Assembly (NCBI GenBank): GCA_016194985.1 | Contig: JACQAK010000203.1 | Location: forward strand, 1 to 46,610 | Source: Bacteroidota bacterium | GTDB taxonomy: Bacteria; Bacteroidota; Bacteroidia; B-17B0; Aurantibacillaceae | DNA: 46,610 nucleotides | Direction: 5' to 3' | In this document: positions 1-7,583 of the stretch, one piece after another | Numbering within the stretch: position 1 is the stretch's first letter | Layout of the letters: the number at the start of each line of letters is the position of its first letter | Translations under genes and position numbers: made by a program | Notes under the pieces: generated by a model | Told to the model about the DNA's origin: nothing | Database searches by the model: none | Seen by the model: the letters and a program-made list of their open reading frames with translations, nothing else

Positions 1-182
1 CAGCATCCAATATTTTTTGGCAAGTAGGCAGTTCTGCAACTTTTGGAACAACTACTGACTTTAAAGGAACCGTAATGGCCATGCAATCTATTAGCTTCAA
101 TACAGGTGCTACACTAAGCGGCAGAGCGTTGGCAAGAAACGGCGCAGTGGTTATGGCAGGTAATACGGTTGTAAAATACTAA
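1..182 (+). CDS. DUF3494 ice-binding-like protein, C-terminal end (partial)
   Basis: Only the last 59 codons are in the window; the gene begins upstream. The frame read from base 3 has the typical C-terminus of the DUF3494 ice-binding/antifreeze family: an N-I-F-W-Q-V-G-S-S-A-T block, then T-G-A-T-L-S-G-R-A-L-A-R and a short end closing at the TAA of 180-182. Members fold as a right-handed beta-solenoid and are usually secreted, where they bind ice or act in adhesion. No T9SS tail follows the solenoid end, so export would depend on the missing N-terminus. A strong hairpin terminator follows. The family call is secure from the conserved end block; ice binding itself is inferred. Confidence 0.85.
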   Translation, partial: ASNIFWQVGSSATFGTTTDFKGTVMAMQSISFNTGATLSGRALARNGAVVMAGNTVVKY

Positions 183-207
183 GAAAAAATATTCCGGTTT
201 TTTAAAT

Positions 208-240
208 TAAAATGAGGTACCAGTTTGGTACCTCATTTTA
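208..240 (+). terminator. Rho-independent terminator after the ice-binding-like gene
   Basis: A perfect 15-bp stem (208-222 with 226-240) closes a 3-nt loop (gtt). The A-rich left and T-rich right ends make it usable from either strand. It lies 26 nt after the TAA of the ice-binding-like gene. Confidence 0.85.
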
Positions 241-352
241 TTATATGGTATTTGCACGATACCGAGCTTTACCTGGGCATTTCTAACTTACACTCTTTAA
301 AAATATAAAGAAAAGTAATTTTATAATGGGGTTTTTAAAGATTAGTACGTCT

Positions 353-661
353 TTACAAATCCCCTCTATTGGATTTGTTGTTCTTATCTTTATCATTATT
401 CAAACAGATGACATGAGTAATTACAATGATCGCTGCACCCGTTAGAAATGACCTAACTAAATAATTAGAATCTGTTAATTCAAAACCAGGTCTACTTTCA
501 CCTGGGCGAGTTATGTCAAACAAATAAGGGTAAAAGGAAAAATCAAGTATAAGAAAAACAATCAACACTTTCAGGTAAGGGCGTGTCATTTTAACTTTGT
601 TAGCAAGTTTATAAGCGCCAACCTGCAATAAAACCAATATTATAACAAGAATTAATAGCAT
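353..661 (-). CDS. Small membrane protein of unknown function
   Basis: I do not recognise this 102-aa protein. It has about three hydrophobic stretches: residues 1-17, about 31-47 and about 68-86. A polar loop rich in R, P, G and S lies between the second and third, and the Lys/Asn/Asp-rich C-terminus is probably cytoplasmic. The ATG at 659-661 is followed directly by the first hydrophobic segment. It lies on the minus strand like the next two genes, with gaps of about 80-110 nt, so co-transcription is possible but not shown. There is no domain signature to support a function. Confidence 0.55.
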   Translation of the reverse strand: MLLILVIILVLLQVGAYKLANKVKMTRPYLKVLIVFLILDFSFYPYLFDITRPGESRPGFELTDSNYLVRSFLTGAAIIVITHVICLNNDKDKNNKSNRGDL

Positions 662-773
662 GTAGATATTTCTTTAAAAATAGATATTTTAAGTATTAAA
701 CACAAAACTCTAGCTTTGGCAATATTGATTAATTGCCTCAATATTATAAATGTAGCAGAGCGAGGGAAAAGAT

Positions 774-1103
774 TTATAAATCCGTATTACGTGCATATCT
801 GCTAATTTTTACAGTATCTCTACGACCAGTATTTGGAATTGTAATAAAATATTTTTTCGTTATTACTATTTTATTGGGCCAGCCATCGTCTAAATCTTCA
901 TCATAATCAAGATATACAGTATCTCCTTTTATTTCGTATTTACCATCAACACCACCGAGTCCTAATTCTAATATAAACTCACCATTTTCATACATAATAA
1001 ATTGCTGTACACCAACTACTAAATCATTTAATCCGCAATCTTTGGCCGTCCTTATTTCGCATGATAGACAAAGAAAAACAAACAATGTATAAAAATATTT
1101 CAT
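774..1103 (-). CDS. Small putative lipoprotein of unknown function
   Basis: This 109-aa protein begins with a short signal sequence (M-K-Y-F-Y-T-L-F-V-F-L) ending in a lipobox-like L-C-L-S-C, which puts the lipidated cysteine at residue 15. The rest is a short beta-rich region with alternating charged and hydrophobic residues and an acidic D-Y-D-E-D-L-D-D patch near residues 66-73. I recognise no family. It probably sits in the outer or inner membrane facing the periplasm. The ATG at 1101-1103 gives the complete signal peptide. Confidence 0.6.
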   Translation of the reverse strand: MKYFYTLFVFLCLSCEIRTAKDCGLNDLVVGVQQFIMYENGEFILELGLGGVDGKYEIKGDTVYLDYDEDLDDGWPNKIVITKKYFITIPNTGRRDTVKISRYARNTDL

Positions 1104-1188
1104 TAATTAAATATAATACAAAATCCCAATTAGTTGTGATATCACTTTTTAAAGATCATTTCAATGTTACAAAATATTACTTAACGGA

Positions 1189-2292
1189 TTAAAGATTTAC
1201 TAGTTTGCCCTTAATGCCATTTTTTCTTTCAAATTCAATTTGTGTAACTGAATTTAATGTTCCAATATATTTTTTATCGTTTTCAACTTTCAACACTATT
1301 CTTTCCGGCGAAGAAAGGTTATTTCCTAAATCTTTATATCGATTAAAAATTATTGTCTTCGAACTTGCATCAAACTTAAATTCAGTTATTCTATATTTAT
1401 CAGCATTATTTTCAACCATCAAACTATCTGATTGCATAGACATCTTTTTGAAGATTTTTTTTTCTCCTGAGTATGTATATGTTATGTCCCAGTCACCTTC
1501 AAACAATTTAGACATAGTTACTAGGTTTTGCTGAATCTTTTCTAGTTCTTTTTCGAAATTTTCAGAATAAATTTCTTGATACTCCTTTGGATACTTATTT
1601 TTAAACAGTTCTGTTAATGTATTTGCCTTAGAAATTTCTTCTAGATACTCAGCTCGCCTTTTATTATCTTGATCTAGTTGTTTGATAAAATTATTTTCAA
1701 GATTACTTCTTTCATATTTTAATATATCTACCTCTTTTTTTATATCATCGTAGTCCACTTTTTTTCCTAACTCTAATTCCAATAAAAGCTTATCTGATTG
1801 AATTTTTGAATATTCAGAATTTCTCTTATCCAATTCAGATTGAATAATTTTTATGGTATCATTCAATTCAGTTTCATTTAATTTCAGAGATTTGACATCT
1901 TTTCTTAACTCGATAATTCGATCCCTTTCTTTTTCTAAATCTTCGCTTAATGCCAATCTATTACTGTCTAATTGATTTATAAAAGGCCTACCATATTTCG
2001 AATAAATAAGGTTTAAAGCCTCATATATTAAGCTTATTAAATAATAGAAAAGTATTGATCCAAATGAATATATAACTGGCATCCAAAACATTCCGCACCA
2101 TCCATCATGACTATATATATAAGCTTCTATAATTGATTTTTTGTATCCTTGGGTAAATTCATTATCAAATGAAAAAACAATAAAAACTAATCTCCAATGA
2201 CGAACAGTCCACACTATTAAAAAAGTTACAACAAAAGGACTTTTTAGTCTCTCTTGTAATCCTTCGTTGATTTCTTGTAATTTTTCTTTCAT
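1189..2292 (-). CDS. Two-TM coiled-coil protein with C-terminal beta domain, unknown function
   Basis: This protein of about 367 aa has two membrane segments near its N-terminus (roughly residues 19-42 and 70-94). A long Glu/Lys/Leu-rich coiled coil follows from about residue 110 to 250. The C-terminal domain of about 100 aa alternates beta strands, starting G-D-W-D-I-T-Y-T-Y, and resembles a lipocalin-like fold. I do not recognise the family. I use the ATG at 2290-2292; an in-frame TTG at 2305-2307 would add five residues, and a purine-rich GGAGAG lies just upstream of that TTG, but inside the nrdA terminator stem. The long soluble part is probably cytoplasmic. Base composition is AT-rich like its two small neighbours and unlike nrdA. 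Confidence 0.7.
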   Translation of the reverse strand: MKEKLQEINEGLQERLKSPFVVTFLIVWTVRHWRLVFIVFSFDNEFTQGYKKSIIEAYIYSHDGWCGMFWMPVIYSFGSILFYYLISLIYEALNLIYSKYGRPFINQLDSNRLALSEDLEKERDRIIELRKDVKSLKLNETELNDTIKIIQSELDKRNSEYSKIQSDKLLLELELGKKVDYDDIKKEVDILKYERSNLENNFIKQLDQDNKRRAEYLEEISKANTLTELFKNKYPKEYQEIYSENFEKELEKIQQNLVTMSKLFEGDWDITYTYSGEKKIFKKMSMQSDSLMVENNADKYRITEFKFDASSKTIIFNRYKDLGNNLSSPERIVLKVENDKKYIGTLNSVTQIEFERKNGIKGKLVNL

Positions 2293-2307
2293 TTTTCGCT
2301 TTTTCAA

Positions 2308-2345
2308 AAAAAAGCCTCTCCAAAAATTTCAGAGAGGCCTTTTTC
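2308..2345 (-). terminator. Rho-independent terminator downstream of nrdA
   Basis: Read on the minus strand, a 7-bp GC-rich stem (2332-2338 with 2314-2320) and an 11-nt loop are followed by a run of eight U. It lies 79 nt past the nrdA stop and directly before the start of the next minus-strand gene. Confidence 0.8.
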
Positions 2346-2394
2346 AGGGTTAAACTTATTTTCTTTTGTTCTCGTGCTCAGTTTTTTTTAGAAC

Positions 2395-2419
2395 ACGCTT
2401 CGACTCCGCTCAGCGTGAC
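2395..2419. repeat. REP-like intergenic repeat (GACTCCGCTCAGCGTGAC type)
   Basis: The sequence ACGCTTCGACTCCGCTCAGC followed by GTGAC lies between nrdA and its terminator. I know very similar short palindromic strings as abundant intergenic repeats in Bacteroidota. Related TGAACTTG(A/T)TTCAGGGT strings occur here at 13195-13219 and 39181-39252. Confidence 0.55.
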
Positions 2420-2423
2420 AAAA

Positions 2424-4835
2424 CTATGATCCGCAAGCTTCACATCCTTCAGGATTGTCTAAAGAACAGCTTAATTGTGCTTGTTGCTCTTCAAAGCTTA
2501 AGATGTGTGTTTGTCCGCGTTCTACTAATAACGCATCTTCGTTACCTAATACCGGTACAGATAAAGCAGCCTGATCAACTGTGAATTTAATAGCATCAGC
2601 AGCAGCTTTTGTACGTAAGTAGTACATACCTGTTTTTAATCCTTTTTTCCATGCATAAAAATGTGCAGAAGACAATTTAGCAAAGTTGGCATCCTGGATA
2701 AACAGGTTCAATGATTGCGACTGGCAAATATAAGCACCACGGTCAGCAGCCATATCAATAATCGTACGTTGTTTGATCTCCCAAACAGTTTTGTAAATAT
2801 CTTTAATGTTTTGTGGGATCTCAGGAATGTTTTGTACCGAACCGTTAGCTCCGATGATCTTGTTTTTCAGGGCATCGTTCCACATACCTAATTTTACTAA
2901 GTCGCGTAATAAGTGTTTGTTTACAACTGCAAATTCACCTGATAATACACGACGGCTATAAATGTTAGATGTGTATGGTTCAAAACATTCGTTGTTACCT
3001 AAAATTTGTGATGTAGACGCGGTTGGCATTGGAGCAACCAATAACGAGTTACGTACGCCGTATTTTGCTACTTCTTCTTTTAACACGTTCCATTCCCAAC
3101 GCGGGCTTGGTGTTACACCCCACATATCAAATTGCATAATACCTTTTGATAACGGAGAACCCGGATATGATTCGTAAGGACCATCTTTAATTGCTAAATC
3201 CTTAGACGCAGTCATTGCTGCATAATAGATTGTTTCAAAGATCTCAGCATTCAGTTTTTTAGCCTCTTCGCTTTCAAAAGGGAAACGCATTAAGATAAAG
3301 GCATCTGCCAAACCTTGTACACCTAAGCCAATAGGACGGTGACGCATGTTTGAATTGCGAGCCTCAGGAATTGGGTAGTAATTACGGTCAATTACTTTAT
3401 TTAAGTTTTTAGTGATGATATATGTTACATCAAATAAACGTTGGTGATCGAATGTACCTGTTTTTTCATCCACAAAACGAGGTAAAGCAATGGATGCCAG
3501 GTTACAAACTGCTACTTCATCAGGGCTAGTGTATTCAACGATCTCAGTACATAAGTTAGAGGATTGAATAGTTCCTAAATGTGTTTGGTTTGATTTTAAG
3601 TTACACGCATCTTTAAATAACATGTATGGGTTACCGGTTTCGATTTGAGAATCGATGATTGCTGCCCATAATTCACGGGCTTTTACTTGTCTGCGGAATT
3701 TTCCTTCTTCTTCGTATTTTGTATACAAGGCTTCAAACTCTGCGCCATGAGACGTATATAAGCCAGGACATTCGTTAGGACACATTAAGCTCCATTCGCC
3801 TTCTGCCTCTACACGTTTCATGAATAAATCCGGGATCCATAAAGCTGTAAATAAGTCACGGGCACGCATTTCTTCTTTACCATGGTTTTTGCGGATATCT
3901 AAAAATTCATAGATATCAGCATGCCAAGGCTCCAGGTAAACAGCAATAGACCCTTTACGTTTTCCACCGCCCTGATCAACATAGCGGGCAGTTTCGTTAA
4001 ATACTTTTAACATTGGCAAAATACCATTGGATGTACCGTTGGTTCCTTTAATATAAGAACCTGTAGCACGTACTTTATGAATAGCTAAACCAATACCTCC
4101 GGCAGATTGAGAAATACGGGCACATTGTTTCAGAGTGTCGTAAATTCCATCAATACTGTCATCTTTGGTTTGTAATAAAAAGCAAGAACTCATTTGCGGT
4201 TTTGGCGTACCGGCATTAAATAAAGTTGGAGTAGCATGAGTAAACCAACGCTCGCTCATTAAGTTATATGTTTCAATGGCTGCTGCAATATCTTCTTTGT
4301 GTATACCAATGGATACACGCATTAACATGTGTTGAGGGCGTTCTGTAACTCTACCATGCGTTCTTAATAAATAAGAACGTTCTAATGTTTTAAAACCAAA
4401 ATAATCATAACCAAAATCTCTATCATATATAATAGATGAATCCAACAACTGTGCATTTTTCATCACAATTTCATAAACGTCATCGGCAATTAACGACGCT
4501 TTTTGATTGGTTTTAGGATCTACATAATTATATAGTATGTCGATCGTTTTCGAAAATGATTTAATCGTATTCTTATGCAGGTTACTTACCGCTATACGCG
4601 ATGCTAACTGAGCATAATCAGGATGCTTGGTTGTTAATGATGCCGCTGTTTCAGCTGCTAAATTATCCAGATCAACAGTGCTTACGCCATCGTACACACC
4701 GTCAATTACTTTTTTAGCTACCTGAATCGGATCAACGAATGCAGGATCTAAGCCGTAGCTTAATTTTTGAACGCGCGCTGTGATTTTGTCAAATTTCACA
4801 GATTCTCGAGTGCCATCTCTTTTTATTACAAACAT
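2424..4835 (-). CDS. nrdA: Ribonucleoside-diphosphate reductase, alpha subunit (class Ia)
   Basis: Large subunit of aerobic ribonucleotide reductase, 803 aa, which reduces NDPs to dNDPs with NrdB. An N-terminal ATP-cone (about residues 1-90) provides allosteric control. The catalytic core shows the active-site N427-x-C429-x-E431 (S-N-L-C-T-E) and the redox pair C218 (M-S-S-C-F) and C444 (A-V-C-N-L). The C-terminus ends in G-C-E-A-C-G-S, with C798 and C801 as the shuttle cysteines that accept electrons from thioredoxin or glutaredoxin. Length and motifs fit class Ia. The gene follows nrdB on the same strand after 284 nt, an unusually long spacer, so it may have its own promoter or leader control. 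Confidence 0.97.
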   Translation of the reverse strand: MFVIKRDGTRESVKFDKITARVQKLSYGLDPAFVDPIQVAKKVIDGVYDGVSTVDLDNLAAETAASLTTKHPDYAQLASRIAVSNLHKNTIKSFSKTIDILYNYVDPKTNQKASLIADDVYEIVMKNAQLLDSSIIYDRDFGYDYFGFKTLERSYLLRTHGRVTERPQHMLMRVSIGIHKEDIAAAIETYNLMSERWFTHATPTLFNAGTPKPQMSSCFLLQTKDDSIDGIYDTLKQCARISQSAGGIGLAIHKVRATGSYIKGTNGTSNGILPMLKVFNETARYVDQGGGKRKGSIAVYLEPWHADIYEFLDIRKNHGKEEMRARDLFTALWIPDLFMKRVEAEGEWSLMCPNECPGLYTSHGAEFEALYTKYEEEGKFRRQVKARELWAAIIDSQIETGNPYMLFKDACNLKSNQTHLGTIQSSNLCTEIVEYTSPDEVAVCNLASIALPRFVDEKTGTFDHQRLFDVTYIITKNLNKVIDRNYYPIPEARNSNMRHRPIGLGVQGLADAFILMRFPFESEEAKKLNAEIFETIYYAAMTASKDLAIKDGPYESYPGSPLSKGIMQFDMWGVTPSPRWEWNVLKEEVAKYGVRNSLLVAPMPTASTSQILGNNECFEPYTSNIYSRRVLSGEFAVVNKHLLRDLVKLGMWNDALKNKIIGANGSVQNIPEIPQNIKDIYKTVWEIKQRTIIDMAADRGAYICQSQSLNLFIQDANFAKLSSAHFYAWKKGLKTGMYYLRTKAAADAIKFTVDQAALSVPVLGNEDALLVERGQTHILSFEEQQAQLSCSLDNPEGCEACGS

Positions 4836-5119
4836 TTGCCTTTGGTTTTAATTGGTTTTACTTAGTTTTTGAGTATTAGTTTCGTTACAACAAGTTATAA
4901 CTATAATTGTCTTTTTTTTTGTTTGCCACAACTTGATATTAACAAAGTGGTGGTTAATTATTTTTTCTTTATCTGATAAGCCTCCGGGGAGGCCGACCAA
5001 AAGATTTAACATTCAAAGAACGAGTTTCTGGAGGCTAGGATTCCCGTACAAGATTTGCACCTTGTTCAATGATTTTCAATGAGATACGAATTGGGAATTT
5101 TAACCGACGAATTTTTTGC
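4836..5119 (-). promoter_or_regulatory. Long nrdA leader / nrdB-nrdA spacer with alternative hairpins
   Basis: This 284-nt spacer holds no gene. In its middle, AGCCTCC/GGAGGCC at 4979-4994 can fold on itself (GCCTCC 4980-4985 with GGAGGC 4988-4993). The same AGCCTCC (4979-4985) is also complementary to GGAGGCT at 5030-5036, so two mutually exclusive stems are possible. I see no U-tract typical of a terminator and no known riboswitch consensus. Its role as an nrdA leader is inferred. Confidence 0.4.
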
Positions 5120-6091
5120 CTAAAAATCTTCGTCCAGATTAAACACGTTGTTTTCTTCTTTATTGTTCATCACACCTGATTTTTGGTATTCAGCAACACG
5201 TTTTTCGAAGAAATTGGTTTTGCCTTGTAACGAGATCATTTCCATGAAATCGAAAGGATTGGTAGCGTTATAGAATTTATCGCAGCCCAAAGCTACCAAT
5301 AATCTATCTGCACAAAACTCAATATATTGACACATCAGGTCGGCATTCATTCCTATTAAACGCACAGGAATAGCATCGGACACAAATTCTTTTTCAATAA
5401 CCACAGCATCTGTAATGATTTTAGTTACCTGTTCTTTAGGTAATTTATTCTTAACATGATCTGAATATAATAAACAGGCGAAATCACAATGTAAGCCTTC
5501 GTCACGGGAAATTAACTCGTTACTGAAGCTTAATCCCGGCATTAAGCCGCGTTTCTTTAACCAGAAAATTGAGCAAAAAGAACCGGAGAAGAAGATCCCT
5601 TCTACTGCTGCAAAGGCAATTAAACGCTCTGCAAATGTTCCGTTACTGATCCATTTCAAAGCCCAGTCGGCTTTTTTACCTACGCATGGTACTGTTTCAA
5701 CCGCATGTAATAATTTATCCTTTTCAACAGGATCTTTAATGTATGTATCTATTAATAAAGAATAGGTCTCAGAGTGGATATTTTCCATCATCACCTGGAA
5801 ACCGTAAAAGAAACGGGCTTCAGGGTATTGCACTTCATTTAAGAAGTTGATTGCTAAATTTTCATTAACAATCCCATCACTTGCAGCAAAAAATGCCAAA
5901 ACATGTTTAATGAAATGACGCTCGTTATCATTTAACTTATTATTCCAATCGGCGGTGTCGTTAGATAAGTCAATTTCTTCGGCGGTCCAGAAACTTGCTT
6001 CGGATTTTTTATAATATTCCCAGATATCGTTATGCTTGATCGGGAAAATAACAAAGCGGTCTTTGTTTTCTGCTAGTATTGGTTCTGTCAT
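5120..6091 (-). CDS. nrdB: Ribonucleoside-diphosphate reductase, beta subunit (class Ia)
   Basis: Small subunit of ribonucleotide reductase, 323 aa, carrying the di-iron centre and tyrosyl radical. Iron ligands are visible at D41 (E-E-I-D), E103 and H106 (E-N-I-H), E164 (A-V-E-G), and E198 and H201 (D-E-G-L-H). Y110, four residues after H106, sits where the radical tyrosine is found in class Ia enzymes. The C-terminus [10 protein letters not shown] is the tail that docks on NrdA. I start at the ATG of 6089-6091; an upstream TTG would add 11 residues of poor sequence. The gene is transcribed before nrdA and away from the DUF5606 gene. Confidence 0.96.
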   Translation of the reverse strand: MTEPILAENKDRFVIFPIKHNDIWEYYKKSEASFWTAEEIDLSNDTADWNNKLNDNERHFIKHVLAFFAASDGIVNENLAINFLNEVQYPEARFFYGFQVMMENIHSETYSLLIDTYIKDPVEKDKLLHAVETVPCVGKKADWALKWISNGTFAERLIAFAAVEGIFFSGSFCSIFWLKKRGLMPGLSFSNELISRDEGLHCDFACLLYSDHVKNKLPKEQVTKIITDAVVIEKEFVSDAIPVRLIGMNADLMCQYIEFCADRLLVALGCDKFYNATNPFDFMEMISLQGKTNFFEKRVAEYQKSGVMNNKEENNVFNLDEDF

Positions 6092-6635
6092 AATTTTTTC
6101 TTCTTTATATATAAATCTCTTCAAAATGAAAGAGCGTAATTGTTGTAAAGTTCGTTCTACAAATCTGATTAAAAATGGTTGGATTTTTAGAAAATGAAAT
6201 TAACATTCCGATAGTTTTTTTAACATTGAGAAATTAACATCAATCGTTGATAACTGGCTAATTTGCTTATGTATCAGGCAATTAAAGAAATTATAAAAAA
6301 AAGTGAAAAATAATTGTACGTTGTATTTATTTTTTTGTTAAGGGATGTAAGATTTTGCGTGTTTTGACTTATTCAAATGCTGTGCTTTGCCCGTAAACAG
6401 AATGCTTTTAAGAATCTCATTCCTTTTTAATCTCACTCATTAATCGAACTATTGATTCTATTAATCATTCAAATGTTTTAATTAATACAAAACAGGGTTG
6501 TGTTTTTTTCAGGATACTTTGACAAAAATTATAAATAGCACCAAAAAGCACAGAAGTCGTTAATTTTTAGCCATTTTATGCGGTAAATACTAAAAAAGTA
6601 CTATTTTTGTTTTCTAAATTTTTTAAAAAAGAACG
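6092..6635. promoter_or_regulatory. 544-nt divergent control region of nrdB and the DUF5606 gene
   Basis: No gene is supported here; the longest ATG frames are trivially short. It is AT-rich and must hold the promoters of both divergent genes. TTAACAT occurs three times on one strand at 6200-6207, 6220-6227 and 6234-6240, upstream of nrdB, which could be a regulator site. I do not see the canonical NrdR box. Confidence 0.45.
6602..6609 (+). promoter_or_regulatory. Candidate Bacteroidota -7 element (TAnnTTTG)
   Basis: TATTTTTG matches the TAnnTTTG element read by the Bacteroidota primary sigma factor and lies 26 nt before the ATG of the DUF5606 gene. The matching -33 TTTG is weak here, so this rests on the -7 match and position. 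Confidence 0.45.
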
Positions 6636-7184
6636 ATGATTGATTTAACAGGAATTATTGCCATTAGTGGACAACCGGGATTATATAAAGTGGTTGCTCA
6701 ATCTAAAAACGGAATTATTGTAGAAGGATTAGCAGATAAAAAACGTACCTCTATTAGCTCTACAGCTAAAGTGAGCTCGTTGGAAGATATTAGCATGTTT
6801 ACTACCGGCGAAGACAAACCGGTGGCTGAGATCATGAAAGCTATTTTTGATAAAGAAAAAGGCGGACCTGCCATTGATGCAAAAGCCGACGATAAAGCAA
6901 TTACTAAATATTTTGAAGCAGTTTTACCGGATTATGATAAAGAGCGTGTTTACACCAGTAACATGCGTAAATTATTTAACTGGTATAATGGCTTACAAAC
7001 ATCCGGTAACTTAAAAGTGAAAGAAGCAGAAACTAAAGAAGAATCTACCGAAAAGAAAATTGTAAAAGCAGCTACCGAGAAAAAAGCAGCCGTTAAAAAA
7101 ACAGCTACGAAAGATACTACCAAAACCAAAACAAGCACAGGTGTTAAAAAAACAGCCGGTGTGAGAAAAACAGGTGTAGCTTAA
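6636..7184 (+). CDS. DUF5606 family protein with basic C-terminal tail
   Basis: This 182-aa cytoplasmic protein matches the Bacteroidota DUF5606 pattern. Residues 1-55 form a small domain starting with I-S-G-Q-P-G-L-Y-K-V-V and including S-S-L-E-D-I-S. A helical region follows to about residue 120. The last 60 residues are a low-complexity tail of Lys, Thr, Ala and Glu with repeated K-K-T-A and K-K-A-A units, like histone H1-type nucleic-acid-binding tails. The function of the family is unknown; nucleic-acid contact is inferred only from the tail. It is monocistronic, with a candidate promoter 26 nt upstream and a hairpin terminator 20 nt downstream. Confidence 0.8.
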   Translation: MIDLTGIIAISGQPGLYKVVAQSKNGIIVEGLADKKRTSISSTAKVSSLEDISMFTTGEDKPVAEIMKAIFDKEKGGPAIDAKADDKAITKYFEAVLPDYDKERVYTSNMRKLFNWYNGLQTSGNLKVKEAETKEESTEKKIVKAATEKKAAVKKTATKDTTKTKTSTGVKKTAGVRKTGVA

Positions 7185-7205
7185 TCAGCTTACTGATATT
7201 TATTG

Positions 7206-7236
7206 AAAGCCCTTTCGAAAAGAGAGGGCTTTTTTG
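7206..7236 (+). terminator. Rho-independent terminator of the DUF5606 gene
   Basis: AAAGCCCT pairs with AGGGCTTT across a short loop and is followed by a run of T. It starts about 20 nt after the TAA. Confidence 0.8.
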
Positions 7237-7251
7237 TTTGTATTATATTTT

Positions 7252-7503
7252 GGGCGTGCCGGCGCAAAGAGTCAGCGCCGTCGGTCCGCCAGCTGGCGGA
7301 TACAATCTTTTGCAAAAGGCAGGCAAAAGGATTTCCGCTTGCATCCCTCACGCTGGACTTGCAGTAAGATCGAAGTGTAAACTCCGAACATTGAAACGTA
7401 AAACCCGCGTGAGGGATTGAGGCATTGTCTGAGCTCTTTTTATTTGCTCCGCAGGACAAATAAAAAAGCGAGTGCCGAAAGCCCGGCCCGCAGGGACACG
7501 CCC
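7252..7503. repeat. GC-rich intergenic repeat, head-to-head double copy
   Basis: This 252-nt GC-rich island sits in a 399-nt gap without genes. Its outer ends are inverted: GGGCGTGCC at 7252-7260 and GGACACGCCC at 7494-7503. The inner arms are a perfect 11-bp inverted repeat, ATCCCTCACGC at 7343-7353 and its complement at 7407-7417. Each arm also carries AATC, pyrimidine runs and a palindromic middle, as in the second copy at 9294-9378. I recall elements of this type as frequent intergenic repeats in Bacteroidota genomes; no function is known to me. Apparent reading frames across it are artefacts of its GC content. Confidence 0.7.
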
Positions 7504-7583
7504 TAAACGCCCAAATCTTTATTACCCTTTCAATTGGCAAATTATTAATAAACACTTATCTTCAATCCATAAAACATAATAGT

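Noticed and set aside
4836..5119. Cobalamin riboswitch in front of nrdA
   Set aside because: Ribonucleotide reductase genes can carry one, but the conserved B12-box sequence is not present and this is the B12-independent class Ia enzyme.
7190..7555. Reading frames of 60 and 121 codons on both strands across the GC-rich island
   Set aside because: They lie in the repeat element 7252-7503. Open frames there follow from its GC content and inverted structure, and the peptides show no domain.
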